DNA of 64,000 bases from Silene latifolia (taxonomy: Eukaryota > Streptophyta > Magnoliopsida > Caryophyllales > Caryophyllaceae). The stretch lies in the NCBI RefSeq assembly GCF_048544455.1, contig NC_133529.1, forward strand, positions 54,617,401 through 54,681,400, read 5' to 3'. Under the pieces are notes generated by a model that had not been told where the DNA came from, did no database searches, and saw only the letters and a list, made by a program, of their open reading frames with translations. The position numbers were made by a program, and so were the translations under genes. Below, piece by piece: positions 10,801-25,312 of this stretch; position 1 is the stretch's first letter, and the number at the start of each line of letters is the position of its first letter.

Positions 10801-11100
10801 TCATGAAGCTCCTATTCGATGAGTGGTGTTAACATTCGCTCCCGATTTCACTCTCCTTTTTCCTGGTTTCTGTATCCTGTCTTGAAGGCTAATGCCTACA
10901 TTTTGCCAAATTTGAATACTTTGATGTGTTTTCTGTCTCTGTTGTTGATCATACCAGATTTGTTGTTCTCTAAGAGTGACACTTGAGGAATGAGCCGAGG
11001 CTGTGAGGAGAACAGCGAGGGAGAAATGCCTGATTATTATGATGTAGCACAGGAACACAGACAGGACAGCGCAAGGGGGAGAACTTACATCGATATGGCC
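10801..11100 (-). other. Possible small secreted peptide gene, no in-frame ATG
   Basis: A minus-strand frame open for about 95 codons contains a hydrophobic, signal-peptide-like stretch (SVFLCYIIII ... FSLAVLLTASA) followed by a Gln/Lys/Arg-rich region and a basic C-terminus containing RRVKSGAN and a His. That pattern is loosely like CLE peptides (R-x-V-x-S-G-x-N ... H) but lacks the conserved prolines and has a different spacing. No in-frame ATG follows the upstream stop; an ATG followed by GTAAGT lies just upstream in another frame, so splicing or decay are both possible. It would sit antisense inside the putative ATG8 leader intron. It may be chance. Confidence 0.25.
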
Positions 11101-11414
11101 ATAGGGTGGGTGGGTGGGGGTGAGTTTGGGCGGGACACCTTATACCATAGAATCAACCCGTTAATAAGGGAGTCATGGTAGATATTGTCGAGCGGAGGGG
11201 ATTTAACGTACTGGTGGTGGTGATGATAATTCATAGTTGAAACATCATGTGTTACATCTAAAGTAGAGGTTATTAACAAAATGTGAAACAAGTATAGCCT
11301 TTACATGTTGATTTACTGTTGTCTGTGAAAGTGCTGAACAAGTAATCTTACTTATATAATTATAGAAATCAAATGGCACATTGACTTATTCGTGTATGAT
11401 TTCTTTCAGGACAG

Positions 11415-14779
<3,365 letters not shown>

Positions 14780-15301
14780 TTGGAACCAGTTGATTGATTT
14801 TCAAGCAGGACAATCTCAAACTAGACACGGTGATTTTGGCTCGGATTTCGCAATAATCTATTTCTCCAACCCAAAAGAATCAGCTGCTGTAAATGTTGTA
14901 AATAATGTCATCATCAGATGCTCTGCTTACTAGTGACAAACTTATTACAGTATTCATATTTCATGTAAGTTGGATAATTTAGTGCAAAATCAAGTACTCT
15001 CTTTACCTTATTTGTGAGGGTATTTGAATTAAAGGTAAATAAATTATTTAGACGGATGAAGACGTATTTATTATATATCATTATGTGAATTATAGTAGTT
15101 GGGTTCAGGTCATCAGGTGGTTGCATTAAAACAAGTAACATTTGAAATCGAGACAGGACTGACATTGCCTCATGTGAAGGGCACGTGAGAGAGGGAGAGA
15201 GGGGCAAGTGGGCCGTTTTGAGCATGTACCATTGTCGTTTCTAACATGTGCCTTTACTGAATGGGCCGTTAAATATGGGCCGTTTGCTAATTTGCGGGGG
15301 G
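14780..15301. other. ATG8 3' flank
   Basis: This should contain the ATG8 3' untranslated region; AT-rich words such as AAATAAATT near 15040 could serve as poly(A) signals. A GA-rich run (gagagagggagagagggg) lies at 15187-15206. No further gene was recognised before the retrotransposon boundary. Confidence 0.5.
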
Positions 15302-15988
15302 TGTTATGGATAAAAAATACCACTTATCACCTGTGACGTGGCATTATTCTATTGGCAGAAAGAGTAGCAACGTGGCGCGCAGTAGTTGGTGGATGAGAGG
15401 AGAGAGGGATCGCTGAGGTGGCACATTGTGGACCATGGGATCAAAAAGCAACAAACACAATATGGGCCAAAGAAGAAACCCACGTGCAAAAGGAAGGAAA
15501 GATTGGGCTTGGACTCCTTCAACAACTGTTACCTATCTTCATGGTAACAACCCGAGATTCCAGGAGCAGACGCAGGGAGAAGTTCAGCAATCCTAGATCT
15601 GATTCCAACAACTATATAAGGATGAGAAGACCAACATTCAAGGCATCGAACAACAATCCAAAACGGCACTTCACTCCTCCAAGTCCCATCAATAATCATC
15701 AATATTTCTCGAGCAACATTATACTTGTATTTCCTTACTTGATAATTTAACATCGATTATAGTGCAAAAGTTGGCGGGATTCCGACTCCCTCCGCGGTTG
15801 TTCCCACACCGGGTTTTCCGCGTCACCAAAAATCCTCCGTGTCACTCTTTTCGTTCATCTTTATTTCCTTCTTTATTTCGTTGCATATTTATTCATTATA
15901 TTCGTCCTAATCAAATATGAGTCGGTCGTAGATTAATCACTATCACTCACAAATCAAATCGATAATTAGGTAAATTTTTACCAAAACA
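15302..15988 (+). repeat. Element T 5' LTR
   Basis: It begins TGTTATGGATAAAAAATACC and ends CCAAAACA just before the primer site, giving TG...CA termini and 687 bp. A TATATAA box lies at 15613-15619. The partner LTR is outside the window, so the start rests on the terminal dinucleotide and the change in sequence character. Confidence 0.7.
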
Positions 15989-15991
15989 GTT

Positions 15992-16009
15992 TGGCGCCCA
16001 CCGTGGGGC
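15992..16009 (+). other. Element T primer-binding site (tRNA-Lys type)
   Basis: TGGCGCCCACCGTGGGGC, three bases after the LTR end, is complementary to the 3' end of plant tRNA-Lys (acceptor GCCC...GGGCGCCA). The match to lysine tRNA is from recall. Confidence 0.75.
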
Positions 16010-17794
16010 ATAGTGATCATTTTCTATAGCCAAATCTCGCAAGACCAAACCAGTAATCACAATGTCCGGAACTGCCTGAATCCTTCCAAAGCCCAGAGCA
16101 TGTCACCCGTCTTCCGGGAGCAGACTTACTTCGCATCCGCATGATCGCCGATGCACCCCAGCGTCGGCCAGACGATCCCCACAAGATGTCAACCGAGCCA
16201 TGCCCGGCCTTCGAAGCCACCGCAGACTCCAAAGGCAGCAGGTGCATCCGGTCAGTCCAAATCCAATAGGGAGAGCAGCCCCAACAGAGGGGAAGCTGCA
16301 TCCAAAAGCCAGACCCAGGAAAGCTCAGGTGCAGAAGCCCTCCAAAGCAGAGGACCTCCAGCACTTGATCCGTTGCAGGTGATGATTCAGGGGATGGACA
16401 CTCTGCGTCGGGCCGTTGAGGATCTGAGGAAGGATAACGTAACCCGATTGCTCGGATCGTGATGGCACCCGCACTCAAGCCAAAGATCGGGCGCCGCAGG
16501 CTCCTACCGTAACCGGCCGGTGGAGGGTCGAGTCGATCAATTCCATCGTAACTAGTCACGGTGGACGGGACTCGCAGGAGTAGCACCCAATGAGCCGATT
16601 GAGCCGGAGGATTGGGATGCCTATCGTTTGATAATCCACCCGGTCTGCAGCAGACAATGTAACGCTCCGTTTAGCACCCCATCGATCTCGACCTTCCACT
16701 TTTTTCGTGTACCCTCGCGCACTGCATAACAGGATGGCAACTGGACTCGTCACCAATGCCGCAATTCTATCCCGCAACCGCACACCAGTGGAGCCGGATC
16801 GGAGGATTACAAAGCAGACACCAGGATGGCACTGGATCCATAATCGTCAGCAACACCAATGACCAACCACCCAAAGACCAGGCCAATTTTCTCGAGCACC
16901 GGCTAGGAGGTACACCGCCGGTTCTTTTCCACTGCTTTCTAACCTCTTCGCAGAGCGGTAATTACGGAGCAAAGCAATACCAGGAGCCGAGGGAGCCGAT
17001 GTATAGGATACCGGCGTAGCCCGTCCGTTGGAGAAAGCAACAGAGAGACCACGCAGACTCCCCTTTCGTGGATGACATAGCCCTAATCGGTGTCCCTAAA
17101 GGATGTGTGCCCCACCATGACGCTATGACGGAACCACGCACCCGCTTGACCATATCAACCACTACAAGCGAAAATGATGGTGATAACCGCGAATCGGATC
17201 TCTAAAGGAAGCTTTTATGTGCAAGGGATTCGGATCAACCCGTCGAGAGCGACCTACCGGTGGTTCGTCGGTCGGCCGCCGAACAAGAGCATATCCACTT
17301 CGCCGACCTAGTCAATGCCTTCAACCAGATTAGCACACAGCAGAAAGCGGAGAAGGCACAGTGACCTCTACCGGATAGTGCAAGGGTTTGAGGAGTCCAC
17401 CCATGATTACTTGAATAGGTTCAACAAGGAGAAAGTGTCAATTTCGAGGTGCGATATAGCAACCGCTATACAAGCCTTCCGCCGAGGATTGCACCAGGAT
17501 TCACAGCTATACAAGGACCTGACCATGCATCCATACACTACCTTTGAGGAGGTACAATTAAAGGCAATTGCTGTCATGAGGCTGGAGGAAGACTCTGCAC
17601 CCGTAAGAGGCACTTATGATTCAGACCCAGTATCCAGAAAAGCTCCAGTAGAGAAGAAGAGTGAAAGACCCAAACCCTACAGCAGGAGCGTGAATAGAGT
17701 TTTTGGAAATTCTGAAGGAAAGAGCTAAGCAGATCTGCCTCCGAGAATAAGTGAGTATGGTTTCACTACCAATCTCGCAGGACTATTCAAAGCC
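16010..17794 (+). pseudogene. Element T gag (decayed)
   Basis: Recognisable fragments are an N-terminal Pro/Ser/Gln-rich stretch (16151-16462, ending VEDLRKDNV) and the Retrotrans_gag core (17315-17728) with IVQGFEESTHDYLNRFNKEK and AFRRGLHQDSQLY. The 800 bp between them has no long frame in gag register and is GC-rich, so part of gag is lost or scrambled. No single frame spans the gene. Confidence 0.8.
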
Positions 17795-18673
17795 TTGAAG
17801 GAGCTGGGACGCAGAGTCAGATGGCCAAAACTTCCAGAAGGAAACCCCAGCAGCAGGGACACAGGCAAGAAGTGTGAGTTCCACGGCAGCAACACCCACA
17901 ACACCGATGAATGCCACTCCCTCAGAAAGGAAGTCAAATTCCACTATGACCAAGGAAACCTGGATCATCTCCTACCCAGAAACACAACCAGAGTAAACTC
18001 AGCGGATCAGGTTCTACCATCCCCTCCTCCTCATTGCACTAGAATTGTGAATGTTATTACAGGTGGATCGGAGCTGTGTGGGCTGACCTATTCAGCAGCT
18101 AAGAGACACGCAACTAGAACTAAAGGAGACAGACCAGAAAACTCCTGCAGGATTAATCGCCAGAATCTGCCGTCAGTCACCTTTGACGAAACAGACGCAG
18201 GATCTGCTCCAGAGCAGCACCACGATGCCCTAATCATCACGCTTCCCATAGGAAATTGCGAGGTGAGGAAGATCCTGGTGGATACCGGAAGCTCCGTCAA
18301 CTTGATCATGTTAGAGACACTCAAAGGCATGGGATTCCCCGAGAAGGATCTAGCAAAGAAGGCGGTTCCCTTGGTTGGTTTCAGTGGCGAAACAAAGCAC
18401 TCCCTAGGAGAAATCGTCATCCCAACCTACGCCGGAGGTGTAAACAAGCAGGTAAGGTATCTGGTTATTGACGGACCCTCTACTTACAATGTGATCCTTG
18501 GCAGGCTCTGGATCCACGAGATGAAATCAATTCCCTCAACGTACTACCAATGCCTGAAGTTTCCGACGCCTTGGGGGGTGCAAGAGATACGTGGGGATCA
18601 GGTAGAAGCTAAGGATTGCTATAAGGTGGCTCTGAAGTCAACAACCGGCTCGCCCGCATAGCAATTACAGAGC
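17795..18673 (+). pseudogene. Element T gag C-terminus and aspartic protease
   Basis: A frame of about 288 codons carries a variant zinc knuckle CEFHGSNTHNTDEC and then the aspartic protease with ILVDTGSSVNLI (catalytic Asp) and NVILGRLWIHEM (flap-side motif), typical of Tat elements. It closes at a TAG at 18659-18661, 13 bases before the S target duplication; the downstream coding sequence resumes past S at 20022. Confidence 0.88.
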
Positions 18674-18678
18674 CAGCG

Positions 18679-20016
18679 TGTAATACTACGTATTTATGAG
18701 TCTTGGGGTACTCTATCGAGTAGGCCTTACTCTGTCGAGTAAGGGTGAGTTGCAGTTTATAATAGTTTCTGACCTGTTGGGTACTCGATCGAGTAACTAG
18801 GATACTCGATCGAGTAAGGGGGCACTCGATCGAGTACCTTAGCTACTCGATCGAGTAGCCGGTTTACGGGGTGATAATTTGTCGGGTTATGTTAATAATG
18901 CGATTGAATATATAGACAACTCCGTCACTTCCTTAATACATTTTATCAAACCTAATTACGTTCAAAGAGAAAACAAAACTACGTTCTTCGCATCAATCAC
19001 ATTATTGACAAATCCCGGAGCTTGAGAGGTCGGATTTCATTGTTCTTTACATCATAGTGTTCCTTGCGTCAAGGGTAAGATCTACATACCAATTTTATAG
19101 TATTTCGTTAAGTTTCATTAAACCCTAATTTTGGGAATTGGGGGTTTTTATGATTTGTTAAGGTTAGATTGTGATTATGTGACTATGTGATAGGAGAAGG
19201 ATTTGTAGAGGAGAGGTTTTGAGACAGCTGCTAGATCGTCTGATGATTGTGTTGCTTTCCAGGTAGGGTTTCCCTACTCAGTATTACTTACATGATGTGT
19301 GGTGTTTGTGCTGTAATTAGTGTAATTGGTTGATTCAGACGATTGTGATTGTGATTGTGATTGTTTGTCTGTGGTTCTCGAGATGCGTTCTCGGCTGAGT
19401 GGAGTCACTTGCGGGAGTGGCTTCACGCCCTAGTTTCGCCCTTCGTGGAACCCGCCACGGAAGGGGATGTGCACATTAATGGGACAGGGTTATCGCTCGG
19501 TATGATGAGCGGGGCTTAGGTGGGAACGGCTGCGGTCCCCCACTGTGGTGGTCTAGTGGACGATCGGTGACGGAGATGGAGTGGAGTGCCTGATTGTGTA
19601 TGATTGCTTGAGCATGTGTTGTTGGTTGTCTTGTTGATCTATAACTTGTGTAAATAGTATCGACCCGTTTAAATGTTTTAAAAGCGTGGTGATCCATTCG
19701 GGGTGGTGAGCGATTATTGAGCAGGTATGATATGACGCGTATGGGATAGCTGGGATGAGTCATCACGTGGCAGTTAGAAGTCTTCCGCTGTGTCAGACGG
19801 TGTTTTATAGCTTTGATAGTTTTAGCAGTAGACCGTCTGAGAATGTTGTATTTCCGTTTATCAGTGTTGGTTTTGATCATGTAATCACTTAAACTATTTA
19901 CTTTTAAGTATGTTTCGTTATTGTCTTTTGATTATCATTGCCTCGGGTAACCGAGATGGTAACATCCTTATACCTGGGTGGTCCTGATAAGGCACTTGGA
20001 GTATGGGGGTGTTACA
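18679..20016 (+). mobile_element. S: solo LTR of a Ty3/gypsy element
   Basis: It starts TGTAATACTACG and ends GGGGGTGTTACA, with 5-bp target duplication CAGCG on both sides (18674-18678 and 20017-20021). No internal domain lies between, so it is a 1,338-bp solo LTR left by recombination between two LTRs. It sits between the protease and RT regions of element T. A six-copy palindrome array occupies its first 180 bp. The family is unknown; the LTR length suits chromovirus (Tekay-like) elements. Confidence 0.9.
18709..18857. repeat. Six-copy array of 14-bp palindrome TACTCGATCGAGTA
   Basis: Copies are at 18709-18722, 18728-18741, 18782-18795, 18803-18816, 18823-18836 and 18844-18857. Three are exact; the others each have one or two changes (ctctaTCG, ctctgTCG, initial C). 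Spacers are 5-40 bp. An AATATATAG box, a possible TATA element, lies about 50 bp downstream. Confidence 0.93.
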
Positions 20017-20021
20017 CAGCG

Positions 20022-20808
20022 CATCCAGGATGAATACATTGAGCCTCAGCAGGCAGAGCTAGACGAAGTCACCCTGGACGCGCTGCACCCAGAACGAACC
20101 GTGCTCATTGGATCTGAATGCACAGGTAACATTCATGAGGAACTTGTTCGGTTATTGAGAACTAACATAGACTGCTTTGCTTGGTCACATGATGATATGA
20201 TAGGTATAGACCCAAGTGTGATAACTCACAAGCTAAGTGTGGATCCAAGCTATAAACTTGTGCAGCAGAAAAGAAGAAAATTTGCTTCTGAAAGGAACCA
20301 GGTCATAAAAAAAGAAGTAGATAACCTACTTGCTGCAGGAAAAATTCGAGAGGTAAAGTATCCAGAATGGTTGTCTAATGTGGTGGTGGTTCCAAAGAAG
20401 AATGGCAAGTGGAGGGTCTGCGTCGATTTCACGGATTTAAATAAAGCTTGCCCAAAGGATCCATTCCCACTACCACACATAGATGCCATGGTGGATGCCA
20501 CTGCAGGGCACGAGATGCTGACATTCTTGGATGCCTGGAGCGGATATAACCAGATAAAGATGCACCCCAATGACCAGGAAAAGACAAAGATTCGGATCCG
20601 AGCGAGGGTATCTCGTTATAATGTCATGCCTTTTGATGAAAAATGCGGGATCTACCTATCGAGGCTGGTAAACATGATGTTTAAAGAGCAAATAGGCCAA
20701 ACTATGGAAGTATACATAGACGATATGGTCGTCAAATTGAAGCAGCTTCACAAAGACCACCAAAGACTGGCAAAACTTTCAATACCCCACGTAAAAAATA
20801 CCAAATGA
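20022..20808 (+). pseudogene. Element T reverse transcriptase
   Basis: After S, the frame resumes in pol: IDCFAWSHDDMIGIDP, then WLSNVVVVPKKNGKWRVCVDF, LNKACPKDPFPLPHID, DAWSGYNQI and the catalytic YIDDMVVK. The segment after NQIKMHPNDQEKT is degraded (the expected TAF...YCY stretch is garbled), and the frame closes at 20806-20808. It is typical Ty3/gypsy RT, Tat type. Confidence 0.9.
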
Positions 20809-21699
20809 AGTCGAATCCTACAAAGTGCACCTTTGGAGTATCCAGTGGGAAATTTCTGGGATATATGGTGACCCAGAGGGGGATAGAGACCAGCACCGAG
20901 CAAATCAAAGCAATTCTGCAGCTGGAGTCTCCACAGAAACCGAAAGACATCCAACAGCCCGATCGAAGAGTGGCGGCCCCGAACAGTTCATATCCGTGTC
21001 TTCGGGACATGATGCAGTGTTTTATGATGTACTCGAGAAAAAGCCGTAGATTTAAGTGGACGGACGATCATGAGAAAGCATTTCAGAGTGAAACGTTATC
21101 TCAAAGACCCCACCACTCTGTCAAAGCCGAGCAGGAGAGCCACTGTTCTCGCACCGCCATCGCTGATAAAGCGATCGGTGCAAGATTAATACGAGAGCGG
21201 GAAGGATCACAAAGATCCAAGATATTACATCGTAAGTCTCTGCTCAGCAGAGACCAGGTACACGTCACTAGAAAAACTTGTCCTTGCGCTTAGTTACCGC
21301 ATCCCATAAATTGCGTCCCTACTTCGAGTCTCATACAATTTCGTGATAACTAACTATCCCCTTAAAACTATCATGAGAAACCAGAATTATCGGGAAGGAT
21401 GGCTAAATGGTCCGTGCACTTGAGCGGTTACGATTTGAAGTTTGAACCCCGTACGGCCATAAAGTCTCGTGCTCGCGGACTTTGTGTCCGACCACGCCCA
21501 AAGACTCGCGGACCCAGCAGAACAGACATTTCTGAACTGGAGGAAACCCTACCTAGATCCGGTTGCAGAATGATGTCCTACCAAAGAAATAAAAAGGAGG
21601 TAAGGAGCTTTAAAATGAGAGCATTCAGATTCATACTAATTGATGGTGTTCTATTAAGGAAATCCTCGCCTGGACCCTACCTCGATGCCTGGATCGGGA
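20805..21699 (+). pseudogene. Element T RNase H region (decayed)
   Basis: TKCTFGVSSGKFLGYMVTQRGIE (RT connection domain) is followed by FKWTDDHEKAF and then scrambled RNase H. MAKWSVHLSGYDLKFEPRTAIK (21399 on) marks the end of RNase H. The second, archaeal-type RNase H expected in Tat elements is missing or reduced; a frame with FKMRAFRFILIDGVLLRKS (about 21612) already belongs to the integrase entry. Confidence 0.75.
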
Positions 21700-22753
21700 A
21701 GAGTCTCAGGCTGTTTTGCATGCTCTCCACAGTGGAGAATGTGGAAACCATGCAGGGGGCAGGAGCCTGTCCAGCAAGGCACTGAGGCAGGGATACTTCT
21801 GGCTCACAATGCGCAAAGATGCCATGGAATTCGCAAAAAGATGTGACGCTTGTCATAGGCACGCCCACGTTAGCCACTAGCCAGCAGAGCCTCTGCACCA
21901 GGTTATCTCACCATGGCCCTTCATGAAGTGGAGAATGGACATCGTGGACCACTACCCAGAGCACCAGGAAACAAAGTCTATATGCTCGCCATGACGGACT
22001 ACTTGTCCAAATGGATAGATGCAGAATCATTCTCCCAGGTCACAGAAACCCAGGTGATATCTTTCATTAAACGCAATATCATATGCAGGTTTGGCATTCC
22101 ATCTGGGATTATATGTGATAATGGGTCCCAATTCATTGGAAATAAGACAGAAGCTTTTTGTGCTAGGTGGAATGTCTCGTTGCAGAAATCTACTCCTAGG
22201 AACCCCCACTCCAACGGACAAGCTGAATCCAGCAATAAGATTATCGTCGAAAACTTGAAAAAGAAGCCGGAGGAGATTGGGGGCAAATGGGCGTAAGAGC
22301 TACCTTCGGTTCTCGGGTCGTGTAACCACACCAAAGGTTGCAACGGGACAAACTCCTTCACTGGTGTTCGAGTGTACAGTCATCCCATCCGGTTAGGGTC
22401 CCAACCCACGATATGGATGCATAATGAAGATCGGAATCGTGGAAATGGCAAGCAATCCGGACACGATAGATGAACTCGTAACCGCCCAGATCGGGATGGC
22501 TTCCTACCGACTGATCGTGGCTAGAAGCTATAACAAGAATGTAAAAGTAAGAACCTGGCAGTGGGAGATCCGGTCCCGAGGAAAGTCTTCCGAATACCAA
22601 GAACCAAAGAAGCAGAAAATTCGCCTACAACTTGGAGGGGCATACCAAGTAGAGAGCGTAGTTGGAAATGGAGCCTACCGACTCATGACTTTGGAAGGGC
22701 AAATGGTTCCCAGATCCTGGAATATCACCCACTTGAAAAAATATTTCACTTAA
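21700..22753 (+). pseudogene. Element T integrase
   Basis: The zinc-binding region is split between frames (HSGE-like start, then GYFWLTMRKDAMEFAKRCDACH). The core has YLSKWIDAESF, ICDNGSQF (second Asp) and HSNGQAESSNK (catalytic Glu). The C-terminal piece (22424-22753) shows GAYQVESVVGNGAYRLMTLEG and WNITHLKKYF, the usual integrase C-terminal fold. At least three frame breaks are present. Confidence 0.85.
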
Positions 22754-22824
22754 GTCACCAAAGATGGTCAAGAATCGGGTACTCGGCCTACCGATCTGAC
22801 TCGGCCCAAAGTTCTAGATATTGC

Positions 22825-22990
22825 CTTAAATATTTTCTGGCTCTAAATATTTTTCTGTCTCTAAGTATTTTTATGTCTCCAAATATTTTTCTATTTCTAA
22901 AATATTTTCCTATTTCTAAGATATTTTTCTATCCCTAAATATTTTTCTGGATCTGAATATCTTCTGACTCTGAATGTTTTCTGGTTCTAA
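22825..22990. repeat. Degenerate 18-bp tandem repeat after element T pol
   Basis: About nine imperfect copies of a unit like CTCTAAATATTTTTCTG. It lies between integrase and the antisense gene, in the 3' region of T. Confidence 0.8.
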
Positions 22991-23524
22991 ATGTTATTCC
23001 TGAATTCAACATTTCTGGTTCTAAAACAGACTTGTTCGTATTTTAATTCTAACAAATTTTAAGTTGCAAGACCACTTTGAATGTTTTAAGTATAGAACCC
23101 TTTTTATTTTCTTTCAAATAAGCCAAGTGAATAAAATGCAAACTAATCTGGCAGAGTCTGTATTCATTACAGAAGGCGTGTGTCCGTGGCTAAGCACGTA
23201 CATCCGGGACAACCAGCCTCCCGCGATGCATTCGCACCCACGCTAGCCTGGCTCCTCTGGACGAGTGGGCATACTAGACCCCTTAGCCAGCAATCAAACA
23301 GCGATGGCCAAACAAACGACGTGCATGCACAAATCAAAGCACCAGAAACGGTACGACACAAAGATATATCTACCCGAAAATACTTAAGTTCAAAAGCAAA
23401 ATATGTCTGGTACCAGAACCAGACTAAAATACATTAAACTGTTCAAAATAAAAACTGAAATGTTACGCCCCGCAGGGCCAGAAACTAGCTAAACATGGTA
23501 AGAGTCTTTCAGACGCATAAAAAG

Positions 23525-25312
23525 CTAATCTATGTCAATATGCTCCACAGCTTCAGAAGCAGCTGCCTGAGTGTCAGGAGCAGGAGAATTCACCTCTTCC
23601 TCAACACCTGGATCATCAGCAGAAGCAACACCAGGTTCCACTAAGCCAGCTAGCACATCCAGGTTCAGACCATCAGGGAAATCAGCAGCAAGCCTCTCCT
23701 CTTCAGCTCCTAAGTCCCAAGCCGAATGCTCTCCATTCTGGAACGCCTTTATCCACTTGATCTTCATCTCCAGAGCAGCATAGGACAGAGCATTCGCCAA
23801 AGTCTCTTTCAACTCCTGCACATCAGAAGCCTTCTCTTCCTGGTTCTGAGAAACACGAGCCTCCGCATCAGAAGCGCGTTTCTCAGCCTCTGAGGCACGT
23901 CTCTCAGCTTCTAAGGCGCATTTCTCAGCGGCAGCAGCACTCTTTTCAGCACCATAAATCCGCCCTTCAACAGCGGAAAGACTGTTCTGCAACCTCTGCT
24001 TCTAAGCAGCCTCCTCCAACAACAGACTCTGGGACTTATCTAAATCAGCCTGAATTTTAAGCCTGCCCTCATTGGCTTCCTTCATCTGCTTCTGAAAATT
24101 AGCATTTTCTGCTTCCAGGAGAGGCACCTTCTCCCGCAGATACAGAGCCATCTGGAAAGACTGTCGCACCAGAGCAGAATGTCAAAAAAAAAAAAATGGA
24201 ACAATCAGAATCCGTTACCTCAAAGGAGTGCTCCGCTGCACGATCCACCAAATCATTCAAGGCCCTACTGTCCAACGCAGACCTAGGAGCAGGAAGTAGC
24301 ATCTGGTTCATTAAGCCCAGATTACTCTTAGACTTAGCCCTTCCAAAATCATCTGGAAGTGTAAGAACGATAACCCCAGCAGCAGGAGTAGATTTGGAAG
24401 CAGGAGAAGCTCCAGAAGCAGGGACAGCTCCAGAAGCAGGGACGACTCCAGACGCTGGGATCGAAGCAGAAGCAGACATGGCAGGGCCAGAAGCAGGAGT
24501 AAGTTTGGGAACCGCTTCTTTTCTCTCTGGGCCAAGACATCGTCCAGCGAAATTCTAGATTTTGCAGAGCCTGGAAGCAGCAAAGATCAAGTCAGAACCA
24601 GAAATATCAAATATCCAGAAATAGAACATAGTCAAAAAAGGAAGAACAACGCACCAGTCGACATTGATTCACAGTGTTCTTTTTCCTCAGCTGCTGTTTC
24701 CTTCACCGCGGAGGCAGGATCCTGAACCAGATTGGGGAAGGTCCTATGCTTAGGGGGTGGACCAAATAGCTTGGAAAGAGACGCAGCTTCGTCAGAGGAT
24801 TGAGGCAAGTGGCACAGATCTGCAAAAAACACCAAGTAAGGAAGTATAAGCGTCAAAGGAAAATACACAGGAATAAGGGCATGCAAATACCGTCTGTTGA
24901 CCGCCAGACGCTGACAATGTAGTCAGTCGGAGGAGGTAGGGTGTCAACTTTGACAAAGATAAAACGAGTAAACCACTTGCTGTCATCAGGTTTCACCGGA
25001 AAAAGAATGCAATTTTTCTCCCCATCCCGAACTCGGATGGTCACTTGGCCCCGGCTAAGAGACCTGACCGAAAACAAGTGGGCGAGATCTGAGAGACCGA
25101 TATCATAGCCAAAGCGGCTATTCATAGCCACAATAGCAAGCAAAGTCCGCCAGGTATACGGAGCTACTTGGCAGATGGCCAAGTGATTCAGGTTCAGAAA
25201 CTCTTGGATCAAGGGAGGAAAAGGAAACCGCAGAACCAGACGGAAAGCATACTCATACAAGCATATCCACCCTTCCCTCACAGAATCGGCTTTTTGGCCA
25301 GGGGTTGGAATG
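23525..25312 (-). pseudogene. Element T antisense gene (gypsy-type transposon ORF), truncated by A
   Basis: Minus-strand, multi-exon. Blocks are 25312 to about 24891 (GWICLYEYAFRLVLRFPFPP and LNLNHLAICQVAPYTWRTLL), about 24823-24660 (DEAASLSKLFGPPPKHRTFPN), about 24570-24218 (SAKSRISLDDVLAQREKKR, then a frameshift into an Ala/Pro/Ser repeat region PASGAVPASG and DDFGRAKSKSNLG) and 24151-23525 (coiled coil with repeated AEKRASEAE words, acidic C-terminus). Block ends coincide with GT/AG signals. The first block resembles the 'putative gypsy type transposon' family (PF04195) known antisense in Tat elements. One in-frame TAG lies near 24005. Its 5' end is cut exactly where A inserted. Confidence 0.8.

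Larger units (their letters stand above)
15302..25312 (+). mobile_element. Element T: old Tat-lineage Ty3/gypsy retrotransposon (5' portion)
   Basis: The order is 5' LTR, primer site, gag, protease, RT, RNase H, integrase, then an antisense gene, which is the Tat plan. The internal region is heavily decayed, with frameshifts, stops and lost segments. It is interrupted by solo LTR S at 18679 and by element A at 25313, inside its antisense gene. The 3' end and 3' LTR would lie beyond A, outside the window. It is the outermost, hence oldest, member of the nest. Confidence 0.85.

Noticed and set aside
16017-16586. 189-codon minus-strand frame in element T
   Set aside because: Overlaps the gag region in a GC-rich stretch; no domain, and the plus strand has gag character.
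18709-18857. CRISPR-like array of palindromes
   Set aside because: Repeats are only 14 bp with irregular 5-40-bp spacers, inside a plant LTR; no cas genes.
24196-24558. Plus-strand Ala/Glu/Gly-rich frame
   Set aside because: It is the shadow of the repeat region of the T antisense gene, whose minus-strand reading has splice signals and coherent context.
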